Assembly (NCBI RefSeq): GCF_000801105.2
Contig: NC_079518.1
Coordinates: forward strand, 22,982,800 to 23,046,799
Source of the DNA: Raphanus sativus
Lineage: Eukaryota > Streptophyta > Magnoliopsida > Brassicales > Brassicaceae
Reading direction: 5' to 3'
Length of the DNA stretch: 64,000 bases
Below are positions 1-10,295 of this stretch, piece by piece (position 1 is the first letter of the stretch; each line of letters begins with the position of its first letter). The notes under the pieces are model-generated. The model searched no databases, was not told the origin of the DNA, and saw only the letters and a list, made by a program, of their open reading frames with translations. A program made the translations under genes and the position numbers.

Positions 1-31
1 ATTTAGTCTTACATAATCTTATATAGTTATA
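1..31. other. Left flank and unoccupied Helitron target site
   Basis: The first 31 bases match 16736-16766, the flank just left of the 5.2-kb Helitron at 16767. Here the sequence runs straight on into segment X1 at base 32. The A31/T32 junction is therefore the empty A^T target of that Helitron, seen in the paralogous copy. Confidence 0.75.
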
Positions 32-737
32 TATAGTTGCTATAGTTATAGTCAAGACATAGTCTTATACATTTGTGCGTTAAGTACTATTAAGATCAAA
101 GTACAATTTCCTTATGGTATCGACTAGGCCTTTTTTATATTTTGATTCCGATAAAATATTTTTATACAAGGGATGAACGTATTTATCTTATTGTGTCTCT
201 AACTATATTTATTGTACATAAATGAAAGTTTACTATATAAGACCACAATTTTAAAATTTTAGAAAGTGGTTAACAAATTTCGATATAATTACTATTTTAA
301 AAATAGAAAGTAATTGATATTACAAAATTGAATAATATACATTCACACAGAAATTACTTTTGCATAAAAATAAAAGGTAAGTTTGATTATTTTTTAATAA
401 ATTGTAAAGTTTTCACACGGTTATGAAAGTTAATTGTATTCAATATTCTCTCTTCGATTATGTGTACCTTATTTGAGATGTTTTGATTAAATATATGAGG
501 GTGTTAAGGCAAGTAATAAAACTAAATTGATGCGCAAGTATAATACTCAGCTATAATCATTCGTAATTATCGTAAATTGATTTTAGTATGGCTGATTTGA
601 TTTTGTAACATTAACTCTAAAGAATGTTCAACTATAATCATAAGTATATATATACCAAACCTAGCACTCACATCTCCTCATCGCAATCTTATTCTTTCTT
701 AACAATATCAAAAATCATTCTTTCAAGCAAAACACAA

Positions 738-788
738 ATGGCAGGCTTGAACACGGTTGCTGATTTGAAACTTTTTAAGACCGAGCAG
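738..788 (+). pseudogene. RPA1-like (DUF223 OB-fold) first exon, orphaned
   Basis: ATG at 738 opens 17 codons reading MAGLNTVADLKLFKTEQ, then a GT donor at 789. The pattern M-A-x-x-x-x-V-x-D-L-K-x-F-K is typical of the start of plant RPA1-like/DUF223 proteins, single-stranded-DNA-binding OB-fold paralogues often carried by plant Helitrons. A TATA-like stretch (ATATATATACC) lies near 643-655, about 85 bp upstream. No convincing next exon follows before the LINE at 1261, so this is a fragment. In the paralogue at 22684 the 12th codon is Pro, as expected (LKPFK); here it is Leu. The family call rests on a short stretch and is moderate. Confidence 0.5.
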
Positions 789-1250
789 GTGTCAATTTTC
801 ATTTTTTTTTATCTTTGTTTGTACTAAATGGTATACATGATTTGCAATGTGTGTACTAGTATAAAATATTGAGAAATAACAATATGTTTTATTACATCGA
901 ATATTTTGAGAACATTTTATTTCTACAGTAAATTATATGACCGATATTTATTGGATATCATATAGACAAATCCAAATTTTCTATTGCCTATGTTTTAGTT
1001 TTATCTTATATTTCTAATAAATTTATTTTAACTTTTTGTTTATTCTTAAAGATTTATTTGAATAGAATATATGTTGATGTCAGTTAACCAGTTACATTAT
1101 AAAAAGATATAGTATATAAACCTGCTCACTTCTGTTCAATATTTCCGATTATCTAATATTTGTGAACCAACGACTTTTACCTAATTCTAAAATCTATATA
1201 TTAAAATGTAATATTCTCTTAATACATCACCCCACGTATGGCGCGAGTTA

Positions 1251-2806
1251 TTACCTAGTTTTTTTTTGTCATCAGCGTATACAGACTCTATAAAGACTCT
1301 GCCAACCAAAGAGGGGACTCTGAATCCATGTGAACAAATAATGACAGTTGGCTGCGGGCACCTCGTGCAAGACGGTTCGCCATTGTGTTTTGAGTCCGGG
1401 GTACGTGCTTGATCTCAAAAAGTTGAAGCTTCGTTGTAATTGTTAAATTTCTTCAAGGTAGGTTGCATAGACAGGCCATTCTCCTGGTTCCAAAACCATC
1501 TTCACCAACTGAGAACAATCTATTGCAAAGGTCACACAAAGCTGTCGAAGTCTTAACATACATTCCATCGCCCATATAAAGGCTTCAAATTCTGCATGCA
1601 AAGGGGAAAGGGATTGCCGATTATTCCTTGCTCCCAATAGTCCATCGAAACCTTCCAATGTACTATACCATCCATTTCCTGAAAATAAACCCTTGTCTTT
1701 CCAGGATCCATCCGTAAAGCATCATCGTCCCTCTCTTCGAAGAGGGTGGTTTGTAACATCTTGTCTATGTAAGTTTGGACCTGATTGTGCCACCACTTGG
1801 GAGACTGCCATTTGTGCCTCATTCTAGAGTATTGTTTCTGTTTCTGCCAGTTTTAAAGTCTCCACGGGATCTCTATCCATACCATTGAAAACATCATTGC
1901 GTCCTTTCCATAGGTACCACAATATCCGGGCATAACCATGATCTTGGATGTAGGGTGAAATTCTCGAAAACAAATAATCCATATTTGCATATACTGATTT
2001 CATTGGGAAATATTGTGGATTAGACGGGATCTTTGAGAGAGCCCGAACCTGCACAGCAGGAGGACATTCAAGAAAAATATGATTAATTGTTTCCTCTTCT
2101 CCACATCGATCACACTGAGTATCACACTTGATCCTTCGGGCCTGTAAATTCCTCCGTACCGATAGACAGCCTGAAATAATTTGCCAAAGAAAATGTTGCA
2201 GCTTTGGAGCACACTTTGTTTTCCATGATTGGGCTTGTAGAGATTTTATATATGGCCCAAAGATAGGCGTCGGTCTCTCTGTGTCTGGGTAAAGTTTTTC
2301 CGTGTTGTAACCTGATTTTACCGTACATTTTCCTGATTGTGTAAAATACCATCCATTCCTATCTGACTATCTGAAGTCATTGCCCGACTCAGTATAATAC
2401 GCTCAATCAGATCTGCGTCCTCTGAACTAACCAAAGATCGAATAACCTGAGAATTCTAAGTATGTGACGTTGGATCAATCAGGTTTTCTACCGTAAGTGA
2501 TGGGTCAAAATGAGTTGAGTTACTATTTGCTGGTCTCGGGCGATTGGCTGGGAACCATGGGTCATACCATACAGAGATGGATGATCCTATTCTCACCCTT
2601 TCGATTAGTCCTTTGCTAACCAGAGATCTAGCTGAGACAATACTACGCGACCCATAGGAGGCTGAGTATGATCTAATGGGTTCTAAGGGGCTCATGTTCC
2701 TAAAATACTGGCCCTTGAAAACCCTGGAAAATAAAGAGTGTGGCTTTTCCATGAGACGCCAGAATTGCTTTGCCAACATAGCTGTATTTATATCTGTTAC
2801 CTAGTT
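1251..2806 (-). mobile_element. 5'-truncated LINE (non-LTR retrotransposon), RNase H end
   Basis: Minus-strand frames give, N to C: a reverse-transcriptase C-terminal region (from 2779, with FWRLMEKPHSLFSRVFKG and the WYDPW motif typical of plant LINE proteins), a zinc-binding segment (a CDTQCDRCG-type Cys cluster, broken by frameshifts), and an RNase H domain with a VDGSW-like block and HAEFEAFIWA (about 1560-1660). A run of T at 1261 is the poly(A) tail read on the plus strand. The 10-bp direct repeat TTACCTAGTT flanks it at 1251-1260 and 2797-2806, a target-site duplication. Several frameshifts and stops make it dead. The same insertion is present at 23207-24753. Confidence 0.9.
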
Positions 2807-3583
2807 AATACATTAAAGTATGGAAGTATAAATTAAAAAATGTTGTTTACACATTTGTATTGAAAATATAAAAATGATATTTTTGTGAAACAAAATTAAA
2901 ATCTTAAAATGTCATTTTTATTAAATGGAAAGAGATTTTAGCTAATTGATTTACCAATTTACAGTCTTAGTTTTTTGACTCTACTTCTGCAATAATGACT
3001 AGAGACATTTTAAAATATAGTAGAAGCCAAATAATTAGTCAAATATGAAAATTAGTCAATACATTCTCTTTATGAACATTAAATGTATAACATTGAATTG
3101 CTGAATTTATGTTATTTTCCTTTGTTGTTGGCTGAATTTATGTTATTTTCCTTCATCAACTTCTCTTTATTTCTAAGCTAGCCGCGTTGTCTTTCGAATT
3201 TCATTTTAAAATTTTATGTTTATAATTTTTTCGGACTTAAAAGGCTAAAACCATAATGGTGTAATTAATTTCATATTCGTTGCCGCTATTCAGACTCATA
3301 CATACCCTTGATTGTTTTATTTTAATTTCATTTTAAATACATTGTCCAGCGAATTTATTGTTCATAGATTTAATTTGTATGAGAAACTGCATTTTCACTT
3401 TTTCCGTTGAACCATAAGAAGGGGAATGTTAATATACAAAATTAGGCGTAGCCAACTTTTACAAAGACTTTACCAGAAAAAAACTTTGAATAACTTTTTT
3501 ATAATCTTCCAATCAAAATTAAATATTTTCTTCTACATGTGTAATCATTTTTATTAATAATTTAACAAGTGTATAACCCACCA

Positions 3584-3868
3584 TTTTTATTATAGAAATA
3601 AATCTTAAAACTCACTAATAATATATAAAATTAACATTTAGTTATGTTTTAAAACTTTTTATTAAGAGATTTTTTTCAGATAACAACACAATATATATAG
3701 ACTTGTCTTTTTATTTTCAAATATATTTTTAGATTTTGGATAATTCTTACTATCATTAATTTTAATCAATTATCTAATCAAATAAATTTATTTTCGTTTT
3801 CCTTTATTTTTTATATTTTTAACGTGAGAGTTCCGTTCCGAAAAATTACTTCGCAAATAATAGTATAG
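3584..3868. other. Copy-specific AT-rich stretch at a deletion junction
   Basis: This sits between the unit tail ending at 3583 and the Helitron interior starting at 3869. The corresponding points in the second copy are 26239 and 32351, so about 6.1 kb is missing here and these 285 bp lie in its place. No ORF or repeat is recognised. Confidence 0.5.
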
Positions 3869-4102
3869 ATACGATATCACTCACTAACACAATCTTATTC
3901 TTCTGTTTTGAAAACTTGCATATCACGTATGGCTAATCTTTAAAAACGAATATTCTACAAAACGTGATGATTAAATATAAAAGGCAAGAAAAATAATTAA
4001 TTAAAAAACGTATATTAACTTTTCTGTTCCTTCTATTCACAACCAACAAAATCTTTTGTTAAAATATCCTATTTAACCTAACCTTCCCATTCCAAACTAA
4101 AC

Positions 4103-4286
4103 TATATATACACCCATCTCTACTGCGTGAAAACCATATCATTTCTGAGATTACAACTTTTACTCCTCCCAACAAACTAGACCTTTCGAAAACTCATGGC
4201 GGTTTCAAGTTAAATGCTTGAGTTCATGGAAGCAAAACACATATTTTCGAAGTGATACCTTCGAGATGGTTTTAGCCGATCAAATG
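4103..4286 (+). pseudogene. RPA1-like OB-fold exon with TATA box
   Basis: A TATATATA stretch at 4103-4110 precedes an open segment from 4179 encoding RPFENSWRFQVKCLSSWKQ and then FEMVLADQM. This is the first OB-fold strand pattern of plant RPA1-like/DUF223 proteins (W-x-x-x-V-K-x-L-x-x-W-K-Q ... E-M-V-L-A-D). It ends at a GT donor at 4287. No in-frame ATG precedes it in the expected place, and later exons are not recognisable, although a possible one starts after the AG near 4400 (FEYKLNSASGRM). It is a Helitron-borne remnant of a single-stranded-DNA-binding protein gene. In the paralogue (32663-32770) the donor GT has become AT. Confidence 0.7.
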
Positions 4287-4854
4287 GTATGTTTTCTTTG
4301 TAAACGTTATCTAAACTTTAATTCACTATTTATGCGTGTTTTCTTCTATGTATTAGAAAGACAGAATCAAACCGTAGGTATTTATTTTCCTCTTGGCAGG
4401 TTTTGAGTACAAACTAAATAGTGCTTCTGGAAGAATGTTTTTTTTTTTTGCCAAAACTTCTGGAAGAATGTTGGCTGGTTTGTATGCTTTAAACAAAAAT
4501 TGTTTAATTTTGGATGAACAATTTTTTTTTTCAAACGTTCATTAAAATAATGTTCTTTGTCTTTTATTTGGACAAATATATTAAATTCTCTTTGGTTAGT
4601 TGAAGCTATTTTCTTTATAATATTAAACTTTTATAAAACTATCATTAACATAAACCCAGAAATGCATCAATCAGTCAAGCTAAAACCAAGCATATATAAT
4701 TAACGCAGGGTTGTTTCGATCTTATAACTAACCCTGCTCTGTTGATGTATTTCGGTAAGGTTGTTGTCTTCATTTGCACTTGGATTCCTGGAACGGGGTT
4801 CTCCGAACGTCCAATAGCATGCCAAACATTAAAAAAGTATAATATTAGTATATG

Positions 4855-5570
4855 AGGATTGTATAAAAGATGAACCAAAATATTGATTTCAACTAATCAT
4901 TTATATTTAACATATGAGACCATCATATATAACAAACACCACGTAAGGTAAGCACACAGCTAACAAAATATAAAATTGACTAACTTAATCAGGACAAAGT
5001 TTATAAGCTATTACGACATATGTTTTAACCTCATAAGATGCCAAGTTACACAAACCCGAGCCAGAAGAACACAGTTTTAACATTATTTGTAAACAGTTTT
5101 GACTTTGGGTTATGTTGCTCATGTATCTCTATTATAAAGTCCTGTTAAAATATAGAGAATAAGCACGAATCAGATTTGGTTTGAGAATATAAAACAATTA
5201 GTTTATGATTGTATACTAACCGACATATTGTTCAGATCCGATCAAGTTCACTTGCTTTACATGTGACAGCAACAAACCCAAACTTGCTAAGAAGAATCAA
5301 TAACATATTTAATACTTCTTTTTATTTAAACATTTAGCTATTGTTTTTACAATAAATTAAACAACCTTTTTTCTATATTTCTTTTTATTTACGTTACTAT
5401 ATTTATAATTCTTCATGGTGAAAATAAAAATACAAAATAAAATATAAATAGTATATTATATAAAACAACTTTTTAAAACAGTATTATTATCTTATTTCGT
5501 TTACTCAAATATAAAAATTTCAAGAGTTCAATTTTCAAAACAAAATATCATAAAATTAATAATAATTCAT
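4855..5570. other. AT-rich Helitron interior present only in this copy
   Basis: This stretch of about 700 bp is absent from the paralogue, where about 50 bp at 33345-33395 sit in its place. No coding pattern is recognised. 5330-6000 is very AT-rich. Confidence 0.6.
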
Positions 5571-5997
5571 AGAAAACTAATGTAAAAAATTAAAAATTTG
5601 AAACATAGATAAAAGTAAGAAGAAAAAAATAATGGCTTATGTTATTAATAAAAATTGGAAATCCATTATATCTATTTTAAAATATACAAAATGAACTAAT
5701 CTAATTACCTAAAATATAGTTTTGTCTAAAATAATCATAAAATAAAATTTAAATTTTATATACATATTTCAAATCAAAATAATAATTTAAAGTTGATTTA
5801 TATCAAAAATTGATTTAAAATATGCATATATTCAAAAAAATATTTTTACTAAAATATTTTCCAATAACCATTATTAAAAAATGTTTTCAATATATATAAG
5901 AAAAAGATTAATTTCATATATTTTAGTAAAAAAATATTTTTATTAAAATATTTTCCAGCCCCATTCATATATTTCTAAATTTCAATTTGAATTATGA

Positions 5998-6150
5998 CTA
6001 GGACTGGACGTTCAGGTATCTATTCGGGTTCGTTTCGGATCTGTTTGGGATTTGGATTTCCGGGGTCAAAGATTTCAGTCCCATTCAAATATTTCTAAAT
6101 TTCACTTCGAATTATATTCGGGTCTTTGCGGGTTCAGTCCGGGTTCGGAT
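5998..6150. repeat. Degenerate TTCGGGTTCGG-type dispersed repeat
   Basis: Repeated TTCGGGT/GGGTTCGG words in low-copy tandem, of the kind scattered through plant genomes at the ends of non-autonomous elements. A second copy lies at 33869-34025 and a relative at 62193-62401. No protein is encoded. Confidence 0.6.
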
Positions 6151-6414
6151 AACCTATTTAAAATATTTTTTAAGATTCACTATATATTTTCAATTTCATA
6201 AAATCTATAATAAAATAATATATTATATATAAATCTGAATAACATAAGTCAAAATACCTAAACTTAACATATAAATTGGTTTGGTTTAAATTTTGGATCA
6301 AAAATCAAAAATTATTTCGAATATTTTTGGTGTTTTGGGTATACTTCCACTATATTAGATATTCATATTTGACTATTTTTATATATTTTCAAGTATTTAA
6401 ATCAACCAAAAAGT

Positions 6415-6417
<3 letters not shown>

Positions 6418-6461
<44 letters not shown>
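6418..6461. repeat. (TA)n microsatellite
   Basis: An uninterrupted TA run, much shorter in the paralogue near 34290-34310. Similar runs occur at 15767-15789, 17175-17194, 19363-19391, 28855-28888, 55465-55505 and 61771-61836. Confidence 0.95.
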
Positions 6462-6463
<2 letters not shown>

Positions 6464-6726
6464 TGGATGTTTTTATATACTTTAAAACTAAAAATAATTA
6501 ATGTATATATATAAGTATATAAATATTTTTTGGATACATTTTGATATCCAAATACTTCGGTTCGAATTGGTTATGGTTTCGGTTGTCTAAATATCAAAAT
6601 TTTGAATAATTTGGATATTTAATCAATTTTGGTTCATGTTTGGTATTACTTTTTCGGGTCGTGATCGGTTCGGTTATTCAGATTTGAATTTTTTATCCAC
6701 CTTTGATATTGACATGAAAGATAAAT

Positions 6727-7470
6727 GAGAAATTCTTGGATTCACCCCTAGAGTGAACCTTTAGGTTCACCCAACCAATATGATTTCGTTATTTCATATT
6801 CAGTATCTCTTAAAAAAGAAAACAAAATATTGTCAAATTATATTAATATTTTAAACTAAAAAATAAAACTAATAAAATTAATATTAATTGCAAACAAAAA
6901 TACGTTTTAGAAAAATATATTTTTAATATCATCAGCCAAACACTAAACCATAAACCCTGAATATTAAACCCTAAATCCCTGGGTAAACCCTAAACCCAAG
7001 GGTTTAGGGTTTAGTATTTATGATTTACCCAATGGTTTAGGGTTTACCCATGGGTTTAGGGTTTAAGATTTAGGGTTTAGGGTTTAGGGTTTACCCAAGG
7101 GTTTAGGATTTAGTATTTATGATTTACCCAAGGGTTTATGATTTACCCAAGGGTTTAGGGTTTACTATTTAAGGTTTAGGGTTTAGTGTTTTGCTGATTT
7201 TGTTAAAAATATTAAAAAACAAATCCAAAGATTTAAGATTTATCCAAGGGTTTACCATGGATTTAAGGTTTATGATTTAGGGTTTAATGTTTTGCTGACG
7301 GTATTTTAAATATAAAATCTTTTTTTGCGACTACTATTATTTTCTTTTTATTTTTTATTTTAAAAACCTAATAAAACTTGACAATATTTTATTTTCTTTT
7401 TTAAAAGATACTGAATATGAAATAACGAAATCCTAATGTGATACTCTAGGGGTGAACCCAAGTATTTCTC
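6727..7470. mobile_element. MULE-type non-autonomous element with long inverted repeats
   Basis: The termini are inverted copies: GAGAAATTCTTGGATTCACC at the left and its near-perfect complement ending in AGTATTTCTC at 7470. The inverted arms continue for roughly 200-250 bp. The flanks are AAGATAAAT (6718-6726) and AAAATAAAT (7471-7479), a 9-bp target-site duplication with one mismatch. The paralogous Helitron at about 34568-34576 has a single AAAATAAAT and no element, so this is a proven insertion. Long terminal inverted repeats with 9-bp duplications are the Mutator-superfamily signature. No transposase is encoded. Confidence 0.9.
6935..7290. repeat. Interstitial telomere-like CCCTAAA/TTTAGGG repeats
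   Basis: The core of the element at 6727-7470 is a degenerate array of CCCTAAA and TTTAGGG words (the plant telomere motif) in both orientations, mixed with CCCAAGGGTTTA and ATTTATGATTTACCC variants. Its position inside a transposon with target-site duplication shows it is not a chromosome end. Confidence 0.85.
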
Positions 7471-7984
7471 AAAATAAATAGCAATATATTTTTGAAATAT
7501 ATATCCGCACAGGCGTGCAGGTCAAAATCTAGTATCACATTATAGGTTAAAACATTGTAACCAAAGATTTCTTAACTTAATTAGACGATATTTTTCTGTC
7601 TCATCCCTTGAATTAATGTAAGTGCCACATCATCAACATATCTGAAAATATATGGTTTTATCACCTAAGTTACTAATAAATTAGTTTTTGTCTTCTTCGA
7701 TAACTAAATGATTCAAACATAGTTTCCGTGCAACACGTTTTGATATGGGTGTCTACTTTAAAATACACAACTAAATGTTAAAATTCAAAGAAAACTAATG
7801 TAAATTTCTGACATGTAATGTTGTGTTGAAATCTTCATTTGACTGATTAATTGCCTTCTTTTCTAGGTTTGAAATTAATTGCCTAATCACTCTCGAGAAA
7901 TATCAATAGAACTTATGGCTTTAGTAGTAAGTCATTTGGTAATTGCCATCTCAACTCATGAACTCAATAAAACAAGATCTGATA

Positions 7985-9366
7985 AGAAACAAAAAAAAAA
8001 GATTCATGATGGGTCCATTCCCATGAGGGTACTTTATGTTGTTATACAATCTACTAATTAAAGGTACCAAGGTAGCTGTCATATCATCAATGTTACTTTA
8101 TCTTCTTCATAATATATTAATATGCAAAAATAATTTCTCTTGTACAATGCTTGAGAATAACATCCATATTGACCAGAATTACTACATGGAGAATCATATT
8201 AGCAAGGTGATCAGTTGGAAGTGGAGGATCTATCTATAAGTTTATATTATATACTTCTTCGAATATGTGAGGCAGTCTTAAAGAATGACAGAAAGGAACT
8301 GTTAAATGGAAGTCACCTGCATGAGGTCAATATCAGTCACTACTCCTTCAAACAGCTAAGATGTGTTGGCTGCAAAGGATTGATCAGATATTTTGCGCTT
8401 ACTTTCCTATGTACTTGTTCGTGCTCTTTTTTCAAGAACATAGGATCTTGCAAGTTTTACTGGACTGTTTTTTCTACTGGACTTTATGTTTTCAAAGTTT
8501 CATATTGTTTGATTCCTTTCTTTAGATCCGATCTACGTATTTGAGAATAACATCCATATAGACCAGAATTACTACATGGAGAATCATATTAGCAAGGTGA
8601 TCAGTTGGAAGTGGAGGATCTATCTATAAGTTTATATTATCTACTTCTTCGAATATGTGAGGCAGTCTTAAAGAATGACAGAGAGGAACTGCTAAATAAA
8701 AGTCACATGCTGACATGCACAAGGTCAATATCAGTCACTACTCCTTCAAACAGCTAAGATGTGTTGGCTGCAAAGGTTTGATCAGGTATTTTGTGCTTAC
8801 TTTCCTATGTACTTGTTCGTGCTCTTTTTTCAAGAACATAGGATCTTGCAAGTTCTACTGAACCTCTTTTTTCTACTTGACTTTATGTTTTCAAAGTTTC
8901 ATATTGTTTGATTCCTTTGTTCCTATAATTTAAGCTTATCTGATTCAACATGTGGGTGTTTTCAACTCCAACCAGCAATGGAAGAGAAGTCGAGTTATAC
9001 TGCAAAAACGTGCCTCAGGGTAAGCTACCATTTTCTATACACTTTTTTTTATATCCCTCGTCACTAACATTTCTGAAAAAAAAATTTGTGTAAACTTTAG
9101 TGTCAGACCTAGAAGAGCTCTTTGGGAGGCTGTAGACCCAGTGTCAAGAATGCAAAGGCTCTCTTCATCAAGATGTGTTTATCTTTTCACCAATAATTGA
9201 TTCTGATCCAACTTCATTTTTTTTTCCAATTTATTATTGGTCTTAACAGCCAAGATTGTCCAATATTTTATCGGAGAATGAAAGCACATAAGAACATGGC
9301 CTCAGCAGTGTTGAAAAAAGGACATGGCCACAGTCAAGCAATAACTCGACCTTTGGAGCTTCTATG
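7985..9366 (+). pseudogene. POLD1-like C-terminal fragment, copy A
   Basis: Decayed terminal exons of the DNA polymerase delta catalytic subunit, the replicative lagging-strand polymerase. Visible pieces in order: VLYVVIQSTN then a frameshifted KGTK (near 8030-8072); LENNIHIDQNYYMENHISK (about 8151-8207); a VLKNDRKELLNGSH block (8277-8317); a second, duplicated set from 8541; GREVELYCKNVPQ (8979-9017); VSDLEELFGRL then TAG; a CQECKGSLHQDV block; QDCPIFYRRMKAHK (from 9250). The final stop has become TAT after WSF. The start of the second exon is missing about 37 bp between two GCTT words, a microhomology deletion. Dead gene fragment. Confidence 0.85.
8151..8950. repeat. Internal 390-bp tandem duplication in unit A
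   Basis: 8151-8540 and 8541-8950 are adjacent copies of the POLD1 segment that includes the LENN...HISK and CVGCKG exons. The identical arrangement at 35249-36040 in unit E shows the duplication predates the copying of this block. Confidence 0.9.
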
Positions 9367-9894
9367 TTTTTTTGTTGTTTCGACTACATTTTCACATTTT
9401 TCGTTGAACCATAAGAAGGTGACTATTAATTTACAAAATTATGTGTAGCCAACTTTTACAAATACTTTACCTTAAAAAAACTATAAATAACTTCTTTATA
9501 ATCTTCGAATCACAATTAAAAAACTATAAATAACTTCTTTATAACCTCATTTAAACATGACGTGATATATTGCTTTTTTGTGATATATCAAATTTGAGGA
9601 TCCAAAACACAGTAAGTTGTAAATAAAGATTTTTTTTTATCTCAGTTAGAAAATATTTTCCTCTTACTCATTATAATACTATAATATTATCACACTCTAG
9701 GGCTGAAACATTGTAACAAAAAATTATTCTTAACTAAAAGACATTTTTCTTTCAGTTTAAAAGAACTAGATCTTATTTAGAATAACAAAAAAAAAATCTA
9801 CAGTCCTGAGTCTCAAAAATGGCATGTTGTAATGGGAGACGAAATAGATCGTGTCTCATGAAAAAATCATATTTAACACAAAACATCATATTAC

Positions 9895-10295
9895 CACCAG
9901 AAAGAAATGTTACTACAAGTTGGTCTTCATGATTGAAGAGAGAGCATCAGTGACAGGAGTATTTAAGTATAAAAATTGGGTTACTGGAAAGGTTTCAGTC
10001 AAAAAGAAGATATAGATTAAATGAGATATTCTCACTAATGGTTAGACATAATTAGCGGTAGGTTTAGAGTTTGAACAACTTAATGTGAAGATTGTGTTTC
10101 TTCACGAAGAGATAAAAAAGAGATATACATATATAATTCAGCCCGATGGTATCCGAGTTTCCGAGATAGAAGACAATGTATGCAAGCTCAAGAGTCGTTA
10201 TTTAAACAGTTCCCCAGATAGTGGTACAAGAACTGAGCATGTTGAGCTACATATGAAGTCTTTATGGTTGCTGTGTCTACATCGGTTATTGTGAT
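9895..10295 (+). pseudogene. Ty1/copia reverse transcriptase fragment, unit A
   Basis: Frameshifted remains of the N-terminal copia RT region. They read KLVFMIEE, then VFKYKNW, a GFSQKEDID block, NEIFSLMVRH, then QLNVKIVFLHEEIKKR (the LDVKTAFLHG motif of copia RT), QPDGIRV and EDNVCKLK. Part of the tandem unit; no integrase, protease or LTR is recognised. Confidence 0.75.

Larger units (their letters stand above)
32..3583. repeat. Segmental duplicate X1 (partner 21978-26239)
   Basis: This block matches 21978-26239 nearly base for base. It contains an RPA1-like first exon, a truncated LINE and the tail of a POLD1/copia unit (from about 3382). The main difference is a clean absence at 3093/3094 of 710 bp that carries the MADS-like gene in X2 (25040-25749). 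Homology stops at 3583 (partner 26239) inside the unit tail. No other gene is seen in 840-1250 or 2807-3583, which are AT-rich. Confidence 0.9.
3869..7532 (+). mobile_element. Helitron, 5'-truncated copy (partner 28653-34629)
   Basis: The sequence matches 32351-34629 and ends with the same Helitron terminus: a short GC-rich hairpin (7505-7516), then CAAAATCTAG at 7532, followed by T. It contains an RPA1-like exon at 4179-4286. The 5' TC end is missing because of the junction at 3584-3868. Relative to its partner it has 700 extra bp near 4855-5570, lost from the partner, and a MULE-type insertion at 6727-7470. Confidence 0.8.

Noticed and set aside
1240..1262. Possible Helitron 3' end (GGCGCGAGTTATTACCTAGT) next to the LINE
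   Set aside because: There is no clear hairpin, and the CTAG is part of the LINE target duplication TTACCTAGTT. It could be an old Helitron end but cannot be supported.
6276..6485. 69-codon ORF ending in repeated Ile-Tyr
   Set aside because: It is generated by the (TA)n microsatellite, and its length differs in the paralogue.
6935..7290. Possible chromosome end or telomere
   Set aside because: The CCCTAAA words are degenerate, in both orientations, and sit inside an inverted-repeat element with a target duplication. The paralogous site is empty.
8300..8544. 109-codon plus-strand frame over the CVGCKG region (and similar 66-72-codon frames in other units)
   Set aside because: It runs through an intron and mixes frames of the POLD1 remnant; only the short CVGCKG part is genuine.
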